64,000 bases of DNA from Paracoccaceae bacterium. GTDB lineage: Bacteria > Pseudomonadota > Alphaproteobacteria > Rhodobacterales > Rhodobacteraceae. The position numbers were made by a program, and so were the translations under genes. Of the stretch, positions 51,602 through 60,489 are shown piece after piece. Every line of letters starts with the position of its first letter. Position 1 is the first letter of the stretch. The stretch covers positions 186,001 to 250,000 of the forward strand of contig JAFMHK010000002.1 of assembly GCA_017854585.1 (NCBI GenBank), written 5' to 3'. The notes under the pieces are model-generated. The model worked only from the letters and a program-made list of their open reading frames with translations, was not told where the DNA came from and ran no database searches.

Positions 51602-52668
51602 TCGCGCGCGACCTGGAGGCTTTGATGCTGATCCCGGGCCTGTCCGGGCACGAGGGGCGCGTGGCTGCTGCGATTGCGTCACGCATGCCGGTTCCGTGCC
51701 GAACCGACCGCATGGGCAACCTGATCGCGACCTTCGCGGGGGATGGGCCATCGGTAATGGTGTTCACCCACATGGATCAGTTGGGCCTGATCGTCCGCAA
51801 GATCGAGGACGATGGATTGATCCGGGTCCATCGCATGGGCGGCATCCCCGAACGCGCGCTACCGTCGCAAGCCGTCGTTCTGAGCACACGTGACGGGCGC
51901 GACATTGCCGGTGTGCTGACCAACAAGAGCCATCATGCTACCGCACCCGAAGAAAAATATACCGTCCTGAAAGCCGCCGAGCTGTTCATCGACACCGGCC
52001 ATGGATCGAAGGCGGCGGTCGAGGCCGCGGGGATCAGCATCGGCACCCCGGTCGTCTATGCGCCAAACGTGATCGCTTTGGCGGGTGGACGCATTGCCGG
52101 AACGTCGGTCGATGATCGCGCGGGATGTGCCGTATTGCTGGATGTGGCGCGCGGATTGGCGACACGCACGGGCGGGCCGACAGTACATGTCGTCTTTTCC
52201 ACTCAGGAGGAGTTCAATCTGCGCGGTGCGGTTGTGGCCGCGCAAGCGTTGCAGCCAGACATCGCCATCCAGATCGACCTGATGCTGGCCTGCGACACAC
52301 CGGACATGGCGGATGTGGGCGAAATGACCCTTGGCGGTGGGCCGGGAATGAGCCTTTACAGCTTTCATGGCCGGGGCACGTTGAACGGCGTCTTACCCCA
52401 CCCTGCATTGGTGGACTTGTTCGAAGGCACCGCGAAGGCTGAAGGCTTGCCCCTGCAACGATCAGCGCAGGTCGGGGTCCTGACGGATCTGAGTTATGTG
52501 CAACTGGTGGGCGAAGGAGTTGCGGGCATCGATATGGGCTTTCCCATGCGCTATTCGCATTCCGCACTTGAGGTCTGTCAGATCAGCGATCTGGAGGCAT
52601 TGTCAGCGTTGCTGGGTTCCGCGATTGCACGCATTGGCCCAGACTTCGCGCTGGAGCGTTGGCGATGA
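51598..52668 (+). CDS. M42-family metallo-hydrolase (SgcX/FrvX-like)
   Basis: A 356-residue di-metal M42 enzyme. It begins LMLIPGLSGHEGRVA; metal and catalytic residues are expected in FTHMDQLGLIV (His, Asp), TSVDDRAGCAVLLD (Asp), STQEEFNLRGA (catalytic Glu pair) and the late RYSHSALEV (His). Although related to aminopeptidases, members encoded beside SgcQ-type proteins (SgcX) and in sugar operons are thought to act on sugar derivatives. The start at 51598 overlaps the previous stop; a longer frame from 51538 lies inside btpA and is rejected. Confidence 0.88.
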   Translation: MIARDLEALMLIPGLSGHEGRVAAAIASRMPVPCRTDRMGNLIATFAGDGPSVMVFTHMDQLGLIVRKIEDDGLIRVHRMGGIPERALPSQAVVLSTRDGRDIAGVLTNKSHHATAPEEKYTVLKAAELFIDTGHGSKAAVEAAGISIGTPVVYAPNVIALAGGRIAGTSVDDRAGCAVLLDVARGLATRTGGPTVHVVFSTQEEFNLRGAVVAAQALQPDIAIQIDLMLACDTPDMADVGEMTLGGGPGMSLYSFHGRGTLNGVLPHPALVDLFEGTAKAEGLPLQRSAQVGVLTDLSYVQLVGEGVAGIDMGFPMRYSHSALEVCQISDLEALSALLGSAIARIGPDFALERWR

Positions 52669-54155
52669 GCTATACACTTGGCGTCGATATTGGCACCTAT
52701 GAAACCAAGGGGGTGTTGGTCGACGCGGATGGCGCGGTTGTCGCCATGGCAAGCACGACGCATGACATGCTGGTGCCACAACCGGGCTGGGCCGAGCATC
52801 GGCCGGAACAGGATTGGTGGGGCGATTTCGTTATCGTCACGCAAAAACTTATAGAACAAAGCGGCATCCCTGCGGATCAGATCAAGGCGGTCGCGTGTTC
52901 CGCCATCGGGCCCTGCATGTTGCCGGTGGATACCGACGGCGCCCCCCTGATGAATGGGGTGCTATACGGGGTCGATACGCGCGCGATGGCGGAGGTGCGG
53001 ACGCTGACGCAACAGATCGGCGCAGAGGTTGTGCTGGAGCGATGCGGCAACGCGCTGACCTCGCAATCGGTTGGGCCCAAGATCTTGTGGCTGAAAAATG
53101 CGCGGCCCGACATTTACGCCAAGACCGCCAAGGTGCTCAGTTCCACCAGCTTTCTGGTGCATCGACTGACGGGCGAATACGTGATCGATCACTACACGGC
53201 TGCCAGCTTCTCTCCGTTGTATGATGTGACGACGCAAGATTGGTGCCTTGCGCTTGCCCCCGAAATTGTCACGCCCGACATGCTGCCGCGCCTGATGTGG
53301 TCCGCCGAGGTTGCCGGGCATGTCACCACACAAGCCGCAGAGGTGACGGGCTTGGCCCCCGGCACGCCCGTAACCGTCGGCACGATCGATGCCGCCGCAG
53401 AAGCGTTGAGCGTGGGCGTACGCGATGCGGGCGACATGATGATGATGTATGGCTCGACCATTTTCATGATCATGCTGACATCCGAACGGGTGCGCGACGG
53501 GCGGCTGTGGTATGCGCCGTGGCTATTTCCGGGACAACACGCATCGATGGCGGGGCTGGCGACATCGGGCACCCTGACCCATTGGTTCCGCGATCAGTTC
53601 GCGCGGGAACTGCCACGCGATACCGCATTCCCAACGCTGGCCGCAGAGGCCGCAACCATTGCGCCCGGCGCCAACGGGCTGCTGTTCCTGCCCTACTTTT
53701 CAGGTGAGCGGACGCCCTTGCACGACCCGCACGCCAAGGGCGCTTTCTTTGGCCTGAACCTGACCCATACCCGCGCCCACATGTTCCGCGCGCTGATCGA
53801 AGGGATCGCCCACGGCACGGCCCATGTGATCGAAACCTACCGTGAGGTCGGGGCCGAACCCGCAAGGTTGCTGGCGGTCGGTGGCGGCACCAATAACGCC
53901 TTATGGGTGCAAGCAACGTCGGATACGTCCGGCCTCGATCAGATCGTCTGCGACAAGACGGTGGGGGCAAGTTACGGCAACGCCCTTTTGGCCCGCATTG
54001 CCATTGGCGACGCAAAGGTGGATGACATCACGCGATGGAACCCGGTTGCACGGACCATCGCAGCGCAAGCTGTCCCCGCCTATGCCAAGGCCTATCCTTT
54101 GTTCCGCCGTCTGTATGAACAGACCAAAGACATCGCCAAGGAACTATCCGAATGA
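52665..54155 (+). CDS. FGGY-family carbohydrate kinase
   Basis: A 496-residue sugar kinase with two actin-like domains. Seen: LGVDIGTYETKGVLVD (phosphate 1), the CSAIGPCMLPVD substrate segment, GTIDAAAEALSVG, the conserved FLPYFSGERTPLHDPHAKG and LLAVGGGTNNALWVQATSD (adenosine). It phosphorylates a free sugar or polyol after uptake; which one is unknown, and classic oxidative fucose catabolism needs no kinase. It overlaps its neighbours by ATGA on both sides. Confidence 0.92.
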   Translation: MSYTLGVDIGTYETKGVLVDADGAVVAMASTTHDMLVPQPGWAEHRPEQDWWGDFVIVTQKLIEQSGIPADQIKAVACSAIGPCMLPVDTDGAPLMNGVLYGVDTRAMAEVRTLTQQIGAEVVLERCGNALTSQSVGPKILWLKNARPDIYAKTAKVLSSTSFLVHRLTGEYVIDHYTAASFSPLYDVTTQDWCLALAPEIVTPDMLPRLMWSAEVAGHVTTQAAEVTGLAPGTPVTVGTIDAAAEALSVGVRDAGDMMMMYGSTIFMIMLTSERVRDGRLWYAPWLFPGQHASMAGLATSGTLTHWFRDQFARELPRDTAFPTLAAEAATIAPGANGLLFLPYFSGERTPLHDPHAKGAFFGLNLTHTRAHMFRALIEGIAHGTAHVIETYREVGAEPARLLAVGGGTNNALWVQATSDTSGLDQIVCDKTVGASYGNALLARIAIGDAKVDDITRWNPVARTIAAQAVPAYAKAYPLFRRLYEQTKDIAKELSE

Positions 54156-54700
54156 GTCCCAATGCCGTCGCCCAAACCATCCTAGATGAAATCAGTAAGG
54201 TGATGGCGCAGATTGATGCGGACGCCGTGCGCGCCGCCTGCGACGTCATCACATCCGCGCACAACATCATGCTTTATGGGTGTGGCCGCGAGGGGTTGCA
54301 GATGCAGGGGTTGGCGATGCGTTTTCATCATCTGGGCCTGCGGGTTTGCATGCAGGGCGACATGGCCGCGCCACCGATTGGGCGTGGTGACCTGTTCATC
54401 GTCAGCGCCGGGCCGGGCGAATTGGGGACGGTCAACGCCTTGATGGGGGCCGCGCGGCGCGACGGGGCCGAGGTGTTGTTCCTGACCGCCGTGCCCCAGA
54501 CCCGCGCCGCAGGTCTGGCAACGCGGATCATCGAAATACCGGCCCGCACCATGGCCGTAGACGAGGGCGGCACGATGCCCATGGGCTCGGCCTATGAGGG
54601 CGCGTTATTCGTGTTGGGTGAAGTCTTGGTGGCCGAATTGACGGGCCTGTTGAACCAATCGCCCGAAGACATGCGGGCGCGTCACACAAACATGGAGTAA
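54152..54700 (+). CDS. SIS-domain sugar-phosphate isomerase (HxlB-like)
   Basis: A 182-residue single SIS-domain protein similar in size to 6-phospho-3-hexuloisomerase. Seen: IMLYGCGREGLQMQGLAMRFHHLG (phosphate-binding loop), FIVSAGPGELGTV, a C-terminal GALFVLGEVLVAEL and LNQSPEDMRARHTNME, all typical of the HxlB group. It probably interconverts a ketose phosphate made by the preceding kinase. It is last of the BtpA / M42 / FGGY / SIS unit; its stop lies inside a terminator hairpin. Confidence 0.88.
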   Translation: MSPNAVAQTILDEISKVMAQIDADAVRAACDVITSAHNIMLYGCGREGLQMQGLAMRFHHLGLRVCMQGDMAAPPIGRGDLFIVSAGPGELGTVNALMGAARRDGAEVLFLTAVPQTRAAGLATRIIEIPARTMAVDEGGTMPMGSAYEGALFVLGEVLVAELTGLLNQSPEDMRARHTNME

Positions 54701-54721
54701 GGCAGGGCGCGCCCGCCTTAC
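54697..54721. terminator. Bidirectional terminator spanning two stop codons
   Basis: GTAAGGC (54697-54703) pairs with GCCTTAC (54715-54721), enclosing the self-complementary GGGCGCGCCC with one bulged A. The hairpin includes the TAA of the SIS gene (plus) and the TAA of the permease gene (minus), 17 bases apart. Confidence 0.75.
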
Positions 54722-55638
54722 TTCACCGCACCCGCCGCCATGCCTTTGATGATGTAGCGTTCCAGCACGATGCCGATCACCACAAGCGGCAAGATCGCCG
54801 CCGTCGATAGCGCCGCCATTGACCACCAGTTGATCCCCTGACTTCCCGTCTGGCTGGCGACCATTACCGGCAGGGTCGTCGCGTCGGTCGAGGTCAGCAA
54901 TGCGGCGAAGAAATATTCATTCCACGTCAGCACGAGGCTGAGGATGAAGGCCGCCACCATGCCCGGCAGCGCGATCGGCATGATGATCGTCAGGAATGCG
55001 CCCCAGATCGACAGGCCATCGACCAGCGCCGCCTCCTCCAGTTCGACCGGGATTGAACTGAACTGATCACGCATGATCCAGATGACGATAGGCAGGACCG
55101 TTAACGTATAGAGCAAGATCAGGCCGATCCGGCTGTCCAGCAAGTCGATCTCACGGTAAAGTACCAGAAATGGCAGGGCCAGAACCACAGGCGGCAGGAT
55201 CAACTGGCTGAGGAAGAAGAAGCTGATGTCATCATTCCGCATGAAACCAAGTCGGTATTCGAACCTGCTGAGCCCGTAGGCGGCAAGACTGCCCAGAACC
55301 ACCGCAAGGGTAGAGGCGGAAAGCGCCACGATGATCGAGTTCAGAAACCGCTTCATGAACTCGGCACGGACGGTTGAGTATTCCCCGATCGTGTCAGGCG
55401 ACAGACCCAGAGACCGCCAGCCGCGCCATTCCGGCGTGTAATCCACGAACGGGATCATGTTGCCCTGCATCACGTCGGGGGCCAATTTGAACGAGGTCGT
55501 GATCGTCCAGTAAATCGGGAACAGGCAGATGAACGCCCACGTCAGCAAGATGGTATAGATCACCACGCGCTTGGCATACCATTTGACGCGATGGCCGCGA
55601 TCCGCCTCATGATCATGAAAGATTTGGGTCTGGCTCAT
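54718..55638 (-). CDS. Carbohydrate ABC transporter permease 2
   Basis: A 306-residue MalG-type permease with about six helices. The N-terminal part contains LLTWAFICLFPIYWTITTSFK, and the EAA coupling loop reads EEAALVDGLSIWGAFLTIIMPIALPG, which docks to the ATPase. It works with the permease encoded seven bases upstream, the binding protein, and the ATPase at 58731 on the other strand. Substrate is probably L-fucose or a fucose-containing sugar by cluster context. Confidence 0.93.
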   Translation of the reverse strand: MSQTQIFHDHEADRGHRVKWYAKRVVIYTILLTWAFICLFPIYWTITTSFKLAPDVMQGNMIPFVDYTPEWRGWRSLGLSPDTIGEYSTVRAEFMKRFLNSIIVALSASTLAVVLGSLAAYGLSRFEYRLGFMRNDDISFFFLSQLILPPVVLALPFLVLYREIDLLDSRIGLILLYTLTVLPIVIWIMRDQFSSIPVELEEAALVDGLSIWGAFLTIIMPIALPGMVAAFILSLVLTWNEYFFAALLTSTDATTLPVMVASQTGSQGINWWSMAALSTAAILPLVVIGIVLERYIIKGMAAGAVK

Positions 55639-55645
55639 CTCTGCC

Positions 55646-56743
55646 TCAATATTTCGGCCGCATCCAGCGTGCGGCCAGTTTCATGAACAGCGTGAAGCCG
55701 ATGATGATGAACACAAGATAGACCATGGCCAGCATGGTGCCGTAGCCCACGTTCGACCGGTCGCGATATTCGCGGAAGATGAAGGATGTGACGCTGTCGG
55801 TGGCGCCGCCCGGTCCGCCCGATGTGACGTTGATGATGATATCGGCCAGCTTCAGCTTGAAGATGATGCGGATCATGATCGCGGTGATAGACACCGGCAG
55901 CATCAGTGGGAATGTCACTTCCCAGAAGTTTTGCCACGGGTTGGCGCCGTCGACGCGCGCGGCCTCTTGAATATCCTTCGGGATCGCCTGCAGACCCGCC
56001 AACAACATGATCATCATGAACGGAATGAACGTCCATGCATCCATGATCATGATCATCGCGCGGGCGGTTTCGGCGTCTCCGAAAAAGCTGGGGTTGTCGA
56101 TGCCAAGGCTGCGCGCCAACCGCGCGACGGGGCCGAACCGCGCCTCAAGCATCGATTTGCCCACCATCCAGCTGACCGCCACCGGGGACAACATCAGCGG
56201 CAGAAGGAACGCGACGCGAAAGAATTTGCGCGCCCGGATTTGCGAATTGAGCAGCAGGGCGAGGCCAAGTGCGATGGCGTATTCCACAAGGATGGCCAGT
56301 GTGTACCACACCATGTTGGTCAGCGCGTTCCAGTAGAAATCATCGTGCCACATCTGGCGAATATTATCGAAGCCGTTGAATTGCTGGCCGTTGACCGCGC
56401 TGAGGTTCCAATCGGAAAAGGCGATGGTCAGCCCGAAGATCAGCGGGAAGAACACCATTGAAAGGACAAAAATGGTGGCGGGCACCACGAACAGGCGGCG
56501 TTTGCCTTGTTCGCCATACCGCACGACCAACGAGATGCAGTAGCAGGTGACAAAGAACAGATACGCATAAAGTGTCGGGCGCCAGTTGGCGAAATCAGTC
56601 ACCACCTCGTAGCCGCCAAGCACCTGCCAAGCCGCGACTAGCACCAGAATCGCAAAGGACCCCCACACCATCACCTGTCCGGCGCGGGCGCGGCCCGGCG
56701 TGATCTGGTCGTTCGTCACGACATAAAGGCGGTCTTGGCTCAT
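55646..56743 (-). CDS. Carbohydrate ABC transporter permease 1
   Basis: A 365-residue MalF-type permease with an extended N-terminus carrying two extra hydrophobic helices (about 27-45 and 58-75), then the core domain with the EAA loop EAARVDGANPWQNFWEVTFPLMLP. It pairs with the second permease to form the channel. It follows the solute-binding protein gene by 65 bases and precedes permease 2 by seven. Confidence 0.92.
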   Translation of the reverse strand: MSQDRLYVVTNDQITPGRARAGQVMVWGSFAILVLVAAWQVLGGYEVVTDFANWRPTLYAYLFFVTCYCISLVVRYGEQGKRRLFVVPATIFVLSMVFFPLIFGLTIAFSDWNLSAVNGQQFNGFDNIRQMWHDDFYWNALTNMVWYTLAILVEYAIALGLALLLNSQIRARKFFRVAFLLPLMLSPVAVSWMVGKSMLEARFGPVARLARSLGIDNPSFFGDAETARAMIMIMDAWTFIPFMMIMLLAGLQAIPKDIQEAARVDGANPWQNFWEVTFPLMLPVSITAIMIRIIFKLKLADIIINVTSGGPGGATDSVTSFIFREYRDRSNVGYGTMLAMVYLVFIIIGFTLFMKLAARWMRPKY

Positions 56744-56808
56744 GCGATATCTCGGTCATGGAAAGGGGCGGCAGGTGGACCCGCCGCCCCGCTTATCATC
56801 CGCAAACG

Positions 56809-58479
56809 TCAGGCGAGGCCAAGCGAGGCGCGATAAAGTGCAACCTGACTATCACGCCCGATCTGATCGGTGATCGCATCCCACGCGGCGGCGATTGCAT
56901 CGGCGCCTTCCTGTGCGCTGGCATATTCACCGGCATAGATCTTGGCCAGTTCATCCTCGGCAACCGAGTAGTACTGGAAGATACCGGGAATACGGGGTTC
57001 GATGGCCGCGTTGGGGTGGTTATAGCTATCGGCCTCGGAGCCGAGATAATCCTCGATGAACGCCCGGTCATATCCTGCGGCTTCCCACTCATCGATATTG
57101 AAGTGAGAGTTGCGGTAGGGCTGAAAGCCCGAGGGATAAGCCGAACACCACAGCGACAGGTCGCGCCCGCCAAGGTGCGCCGCAGCCGACCATGCCGCCG
57201 TGCGCTTGCGATCATCACTGGCCGCGCGGGCCATGACGTAGATGCCCCAGCCGATGTAGGCCATGTTGGGTGCGAAGTTGGGTCCGCTATCCAGCACATC
57301 CCAAGTCTGGTTGGCATGGTTCCACACATCGTCGGACCCCGGCAGGATCGAGAAGCCGGTCACATCGCCGACAACCGAGCTGTCGGATGTGCGTGCCGAC
57401 GACCCGATATCACCCCACCAAGACAGCATCGACCCGGTCCCGGCCAGGAACTGCTGGAACCCGGTTGTGCCGGGATCTGCGTTGATCTGGTCGGCGGGCT
57501 GCGTATCCATGATGTCCAGCACATCCTGAATGGCGCGAACCCATGCAGCATTGTTGACGCGGGGCGACATGTCTTCAGGGTCAAACAGCCATGCGGGATC
57601 ATCCGGGTGCTTGGCATAAGCCGTTGCCCGGCTGGCGAGGAAGTAGAAGCCAAAGCCGCCCCAGCCCTTCAGCGGATCAAGATAGCCATGTGCCGGCAAG
57701 CCCGTGAACGGGTCTTCCTTGCCCGCAAGGAACATGCTGACCTCTTGGACCTTTTGCCAAGTGGTTGGCACCTCCCATGCGCCTTCGTGGCCTTCGGCGG
57801 CCCAAGCGGCGGCGAAGCCTTCGTTGTCGAAATAGTCGGTCCGATAGTTGAAGTTGTGGCAGTCGCCATCAACCGACACGCGGTATGTCTCGCCTTCCCA
57901 GGTGCCCACGGGCTCCTTCAGGTAGCCGACATAGTCGTCCATATCGATGTCTTCCTTGACCCAATCGGGCATCGGGTCGAGCAGACCGCGGCCTGCGGTG
58001 TCACCTTCGAACGGCGCGCCCATCTCAATGATGTCGAAGTCCACCGTGCCGGTCGCGATCGACTGCTGCAGGCGCGCGTTATAGTCCGCCTGCGCCAGAT
58101 CGATCCAGTTGATCGTGGCGCCAGTATATTCTTCCCACGGGCGCAGAAAGCCACGGAACAAGAAGTTGTGAAGGTTCTGGTTGTTCAGACCCATGAAGGT
58201 CAGCTCGACCCCTTCGAATTCCCCCTGCGCAAAGCGTTCGCGCGTGGTGCCAAGGCAAAGTTCACCCACAGCCTGCCAATCGGCATCCGTGGGGCTTCCC
58301 ATCCCGACACCGGGAATGGCAAGAATCTGCGCACGCAGGTTCGCATGGGCATCAGCACGCGCCATGCCGGGAAAGGTCGTGCCCGAAGCGGCAAGCGCGC
58401 CAACACTGGCCGCGCCCTTCAGCATGCTCCGTCGGCTCATCTGGGCCGCGATAAGACGTTTGTAGAGATCGACTTTCAT
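56809..58479 (-). CDS. ABC transporter sugar-binding protein (Tat signal, large)
   Basis: A 556-residue extracellular solute-binding protein, longer than the usual 400-450. The N-terminus has a twin-arginine signal (SRRSMLKG near 15-22, hydrophobic stretch, GMARADA), so it is exported folded. The mature protein has the two-lobed family-1 pattern with VELTFMGLNNQNLHNF near the start and aromatic-rich segments (WGGFGFYFL; SMLSWWGDIG) expected in a sugar site. It is the first gene of the importer operon; operator site 4 is 166 bases upstream. Confidence 0.9.
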   Translation of the reverse strand: MKVDLYKRLIAAQMSRRSMLKGAASVGALAASGTTFPGMARADAHANLRAQILAIPGVGMGSPTDADWQAVGELCLGTTRERFAQGEFEGVELTFMGLNNQNLHNFLFRGFLRPWEEYTGATINWIDLAQADYNARLQQSIATGTVDFDIIEMGAPFEGDTAGRGLLDPMPDWVKEDIDMDDYVGYLKEPVGTWEGETYRVSVDGDCHNFNYRTDYFDNEGFAAAWAAEGHEGAWEVPTTWQKVQEVSMFLAGKEDPFTGLPAHGYLDPLKGWGGFGFYFLASRATAYAKHPDDPAWLFDPEDMSPRVNNAAWVRAIQDVLDIMDTQPADQINADPGTTGFQQFLAGTGSMLSWWGDIGSSARTSDSSVVGDVTGFSILPGSDDVWNHANQTWDVLDSGPNFAPNMAYIGWGIYVMARAASDDRKRTAAWSAAAHLGGRDLSLWCSAYPSGFQPYRNSHFNIDEWEAAGYDRAFIEDYLGSEADSYNHPNAAIEPRIPGIFQYYSVAEDELAKIYAGEYASAQEGADAIAAAWDAITDQIGRDSQVALYRASLGLA

Positions 58480-58730
58480 TCCAATTCCTCCCTTACGATG
58501 TTCACGCCGTCACATGCGGTGGCCTGCCTTGCCTGTGGCCGTTCCGGCTCTGTTGCTTGACGCAAGGGAAGCGAGCGGGCGCAAAGCCCGATGACGGGTT
58601 GTCATGCGCCAACTCTCCCCGCATCCCCTTCACCTGTCAAGCATCTAACATGCTAGTCAGGTCAGATGTGGACAAGGCACCGCCCTTGGGCTACCCAAGT
58701 CGATAGCCGCCAGTACGATCGGGGAGTGTC
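58480..58730. promoter_or_regulatory. Divergent promoter region of the importer
   Basis: This 251-base gap separates the binding-protein operon (minus) from the ATPase operon (plus). It holds operator site 4 (58646-58663) and, just before the ATPase ATG, a GGGGAG ribosome site. No coding potential is seen. Confidence 0.6.
58646..58663 (+). promoter_or_regulatory. Island operator site 4 (importer promoters)
   Basis: TAACAT-GCTAGT-CAGGTC. The left arm and centre match the other three sites exactly to consensus; the right arm is degenerate. It lies 68 bases before the ATPase gene and 167 bases from the divergent binding-protein start. Confidence 0.6.
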
Positions 58731-59798
58731 ATGGCCGAAGTTTCCGTCAAGAATCTGCGCAAGAACTATGGCGCGATGGAGGTCATTCATGGCATTGACG
58801 TCGACATTGCCGATGGTGAATTCGTGGTGCTGGTCGGTCCGTCCGGGTGCGGAAAATCCACCCTGCTGCGCATGATTGCGGGGCTGGAGGAAGTCACATC
58901 CGGCGACATCTTGATCGGCGACCGACGGGTGAACCATCTGTCTCCAAACGAACGCGACATCGCGATGGTGTTCCAATCCTACGCGCTTTACCCACACAAG
59001 ACCGTCGAAGCGAACATGGGCTTTTCGCTGAAGCTACGAAAAATGGACAAGGCCGAGATCAAGAAGCGCGTGGCCGAGGCCGCCGAGATTCTGGGCCTGA
59101 CCCCATATCTGGACCGCTTTCCCCGGGCGCTTTCGGGTGGGCAGCGGCAGCGCGTGGCCATGGGCCGTGCGATCGTGCGTGACCCGCAGGTCTTCTTGTT
59201 CGATGAACCGCTATCGAATCTGGACGCGAAGTTGCGCGTGCAGATGCGCACCGAGATCAGGGAACTGCATCTTCGCCTGCAAACCACCACCGTCTACGTG
59301 ACCCATGACCAGATTGAGGCCATGACGATGGCCGACAAGATCGTGGTGCTGAATGGTGGCAATGTGGAACAGGTCGGCAGCCCGCTTGCGCTCTATGATC
59401 GCCCAAAGAACCGGTTTGTGGCCAGCTTCATCGGCTCACCTTCAATGAACCTGATCGATGGCACCGTCCGCGAGATTTCGGGGGGGCAGGCGACACTGGT
59501 CTTGGGCGACCTGACGGTCACCACCCCGACCCGACCCGGTTTGACCGAAGGGCAGAAGATCACACTTGGGGTGCGCCCCGAACACCTGAGCCTTTCGAAT
59601 GCCGGCCTGCCGGTCAAGGTCCGCGTGGTGGAACCGACAGGGTCGGAGATCCACGTGGTATTCCAGTTTCAGGCGCAGGAAATCACCGCTATTTTTCGTG
59701 ATCGCCACCCGCTGTCACCCGGCGACACCGTACATCTGGCACTGGACATGGGCCAATTGCACCTGTTCGATGGGGCCACCGGCAACCGGATGGAGTAA
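58731..59798 (+). CDS. Sugar ABC transporter ATP-binding protein (UgpC/MsmX type)
   Basis: A 355-residue ATPase of the carbohydrate importer type. Walker A GPSGCGKST (about 37-45), Q-loop VFQSYALYPH, signature LSGGQRQR (about 134-141), Walker B VFLFDEPLSNLD, H-loop YVTHDQ, then the C-terminal OB/regulatory domain (about 240-355). It powers the two permeases encoded on the opposite strand. It is first gene of ATPase / SGNH hydrolase / fucU / kinase. Confidence 0.95.
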   Translation: MAEVSVKNLRKNYGAMEVIHGIDVDIADGEFVVLVGPSGCGKSTLLRMIAGLEEVTSGDILIGDRRVNHLSPNERDIAMVFQSYALYPHKTVEANMGFSLKLRKMDKAEIKKRVAEAAEILGLTPYLDRFPRALSGGQRQRVAMGRAIVRDPQVFLFDEPLSNLDAKLRVQMRTEIRELHLRLQTTTVYVTHDQIEAMTMADKIVVLNGGNVEQVGSPLALYDRPKNRFVASFIGSPSMNLIDGTVREISGGQATLVLGDLTVTTPTRPGLTEGQKITLGVRPEHLSLSNAGLPVKVRVVEPTGSEIHVVFQFQAQEITAIFRDRHPLSPGDTVHLALDMGQLHLFDGATGNRME

Positions 59799-59802
59799 GC
59801 CC

Positions 59803-60462
59803 ATGCCCGTGGTCTTGTGTTACGGCGACAGCAACACACACGGCACCCCGCCGATGGCCGATCTTGATACAGGCGGGCGGTTTGGGCACGATGTCCGCTG
59901 GCCCGGCGTGATGGCAGATATTCTGGGCCGCGACTGGACCGTGATCGAGGCTGGATTGCCCGGCCGCACCACCGTGCATGATGACCCGATTGATGGCACA
60001 TACAAGAATGGGCTGACTGTGCTTCCCGCCGTGCTGCATTCTCATAAGCCGTTGGATCTGGTGGTGATCATGCTGGGCACCAACGATCTGAAGGCGCGGT
60101 TTTCACTGACGGCAGCGGATATTGCAGCCGGTTGCGGCAAGCTGATCGAAACCGTGCTTGGTGCTGGCGTGGGCCATGCCGGGATTGCGCCGAAGATATT
60201 GCTCGTCGCCCCGACCCCCATCGCAGAAGCAGGAATATTGGCCGAGATGTTCACCGGTGGCGCCGCCAAGTCACTGCTTTTGGCGGAAAGAATGCGGGGT
60301 GTGGCCGATCGCATGGGCGTGGCGTTCTTTGACGCCGGCCGTGTTGCGGCGGTGGACCCGTTGGACGGAATTCACTTTGCATCCGAAACGCAGGTGGCAT
60401 TGGGCCACGCCATGGCAGATGCTGTTCAAGCGGCCTTTCACGATGACGCCAAGACGGGCTAG
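59803..60462 (+). CDS. SGNH/GDSL-family hydrolase
   Basis: A 219-residue esterase-type hydrolase. Block I CYGDSNTHGT with nucleophile Ser (about 9), block II around GLPGRTT, block III GTNDLKARF (Asn), and block V DPLDGIHFAS with the catalytic Asp and His. The closest pattern is the arylesterase / sialate-acetylesterase-like group that removes acyl groups from sugars or small esters. No signal peptide, so it acts in the cytoplasm, possibly deacylating an imported sugar. It lies four bases after the ATPase gene. The longer frame from 59599 overlaps the ATPase gene and is rejected. Confidence 0.9.
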   Translation: MPVVLCYGDSNTHGTPPMADLDTGGRFGHDVRWPGVMADILGRDWTVIEAGLPGRTTVHDDPIDGTYKNGLTVLPAVLHSHKPLDLVVIMLGTNDLKARFSLTAADIAAGCGKLIETVLGAGVGHAGIAPKILLVAPTPIAEAGILAEMFTGGAAKSLLLAERMRGVADRMGVAFFDAGRVAAVDPLDGIHFASETQVALGHAMADAVQAAFHDDAKTG

Positions 60463-60489
60463 GCCTCGAACCCAAAGGGAGGGACAAGA

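Noticed and set aside
56758-58560. 600-codon plus-strand frame opposite the sugar-binding protein
   Set aside because: It is fully antisense to a gene with a Tat signal, operon context and family match. Long open antisense frames are expected in GC-rich DNA, and its translation has no recognisable domain.
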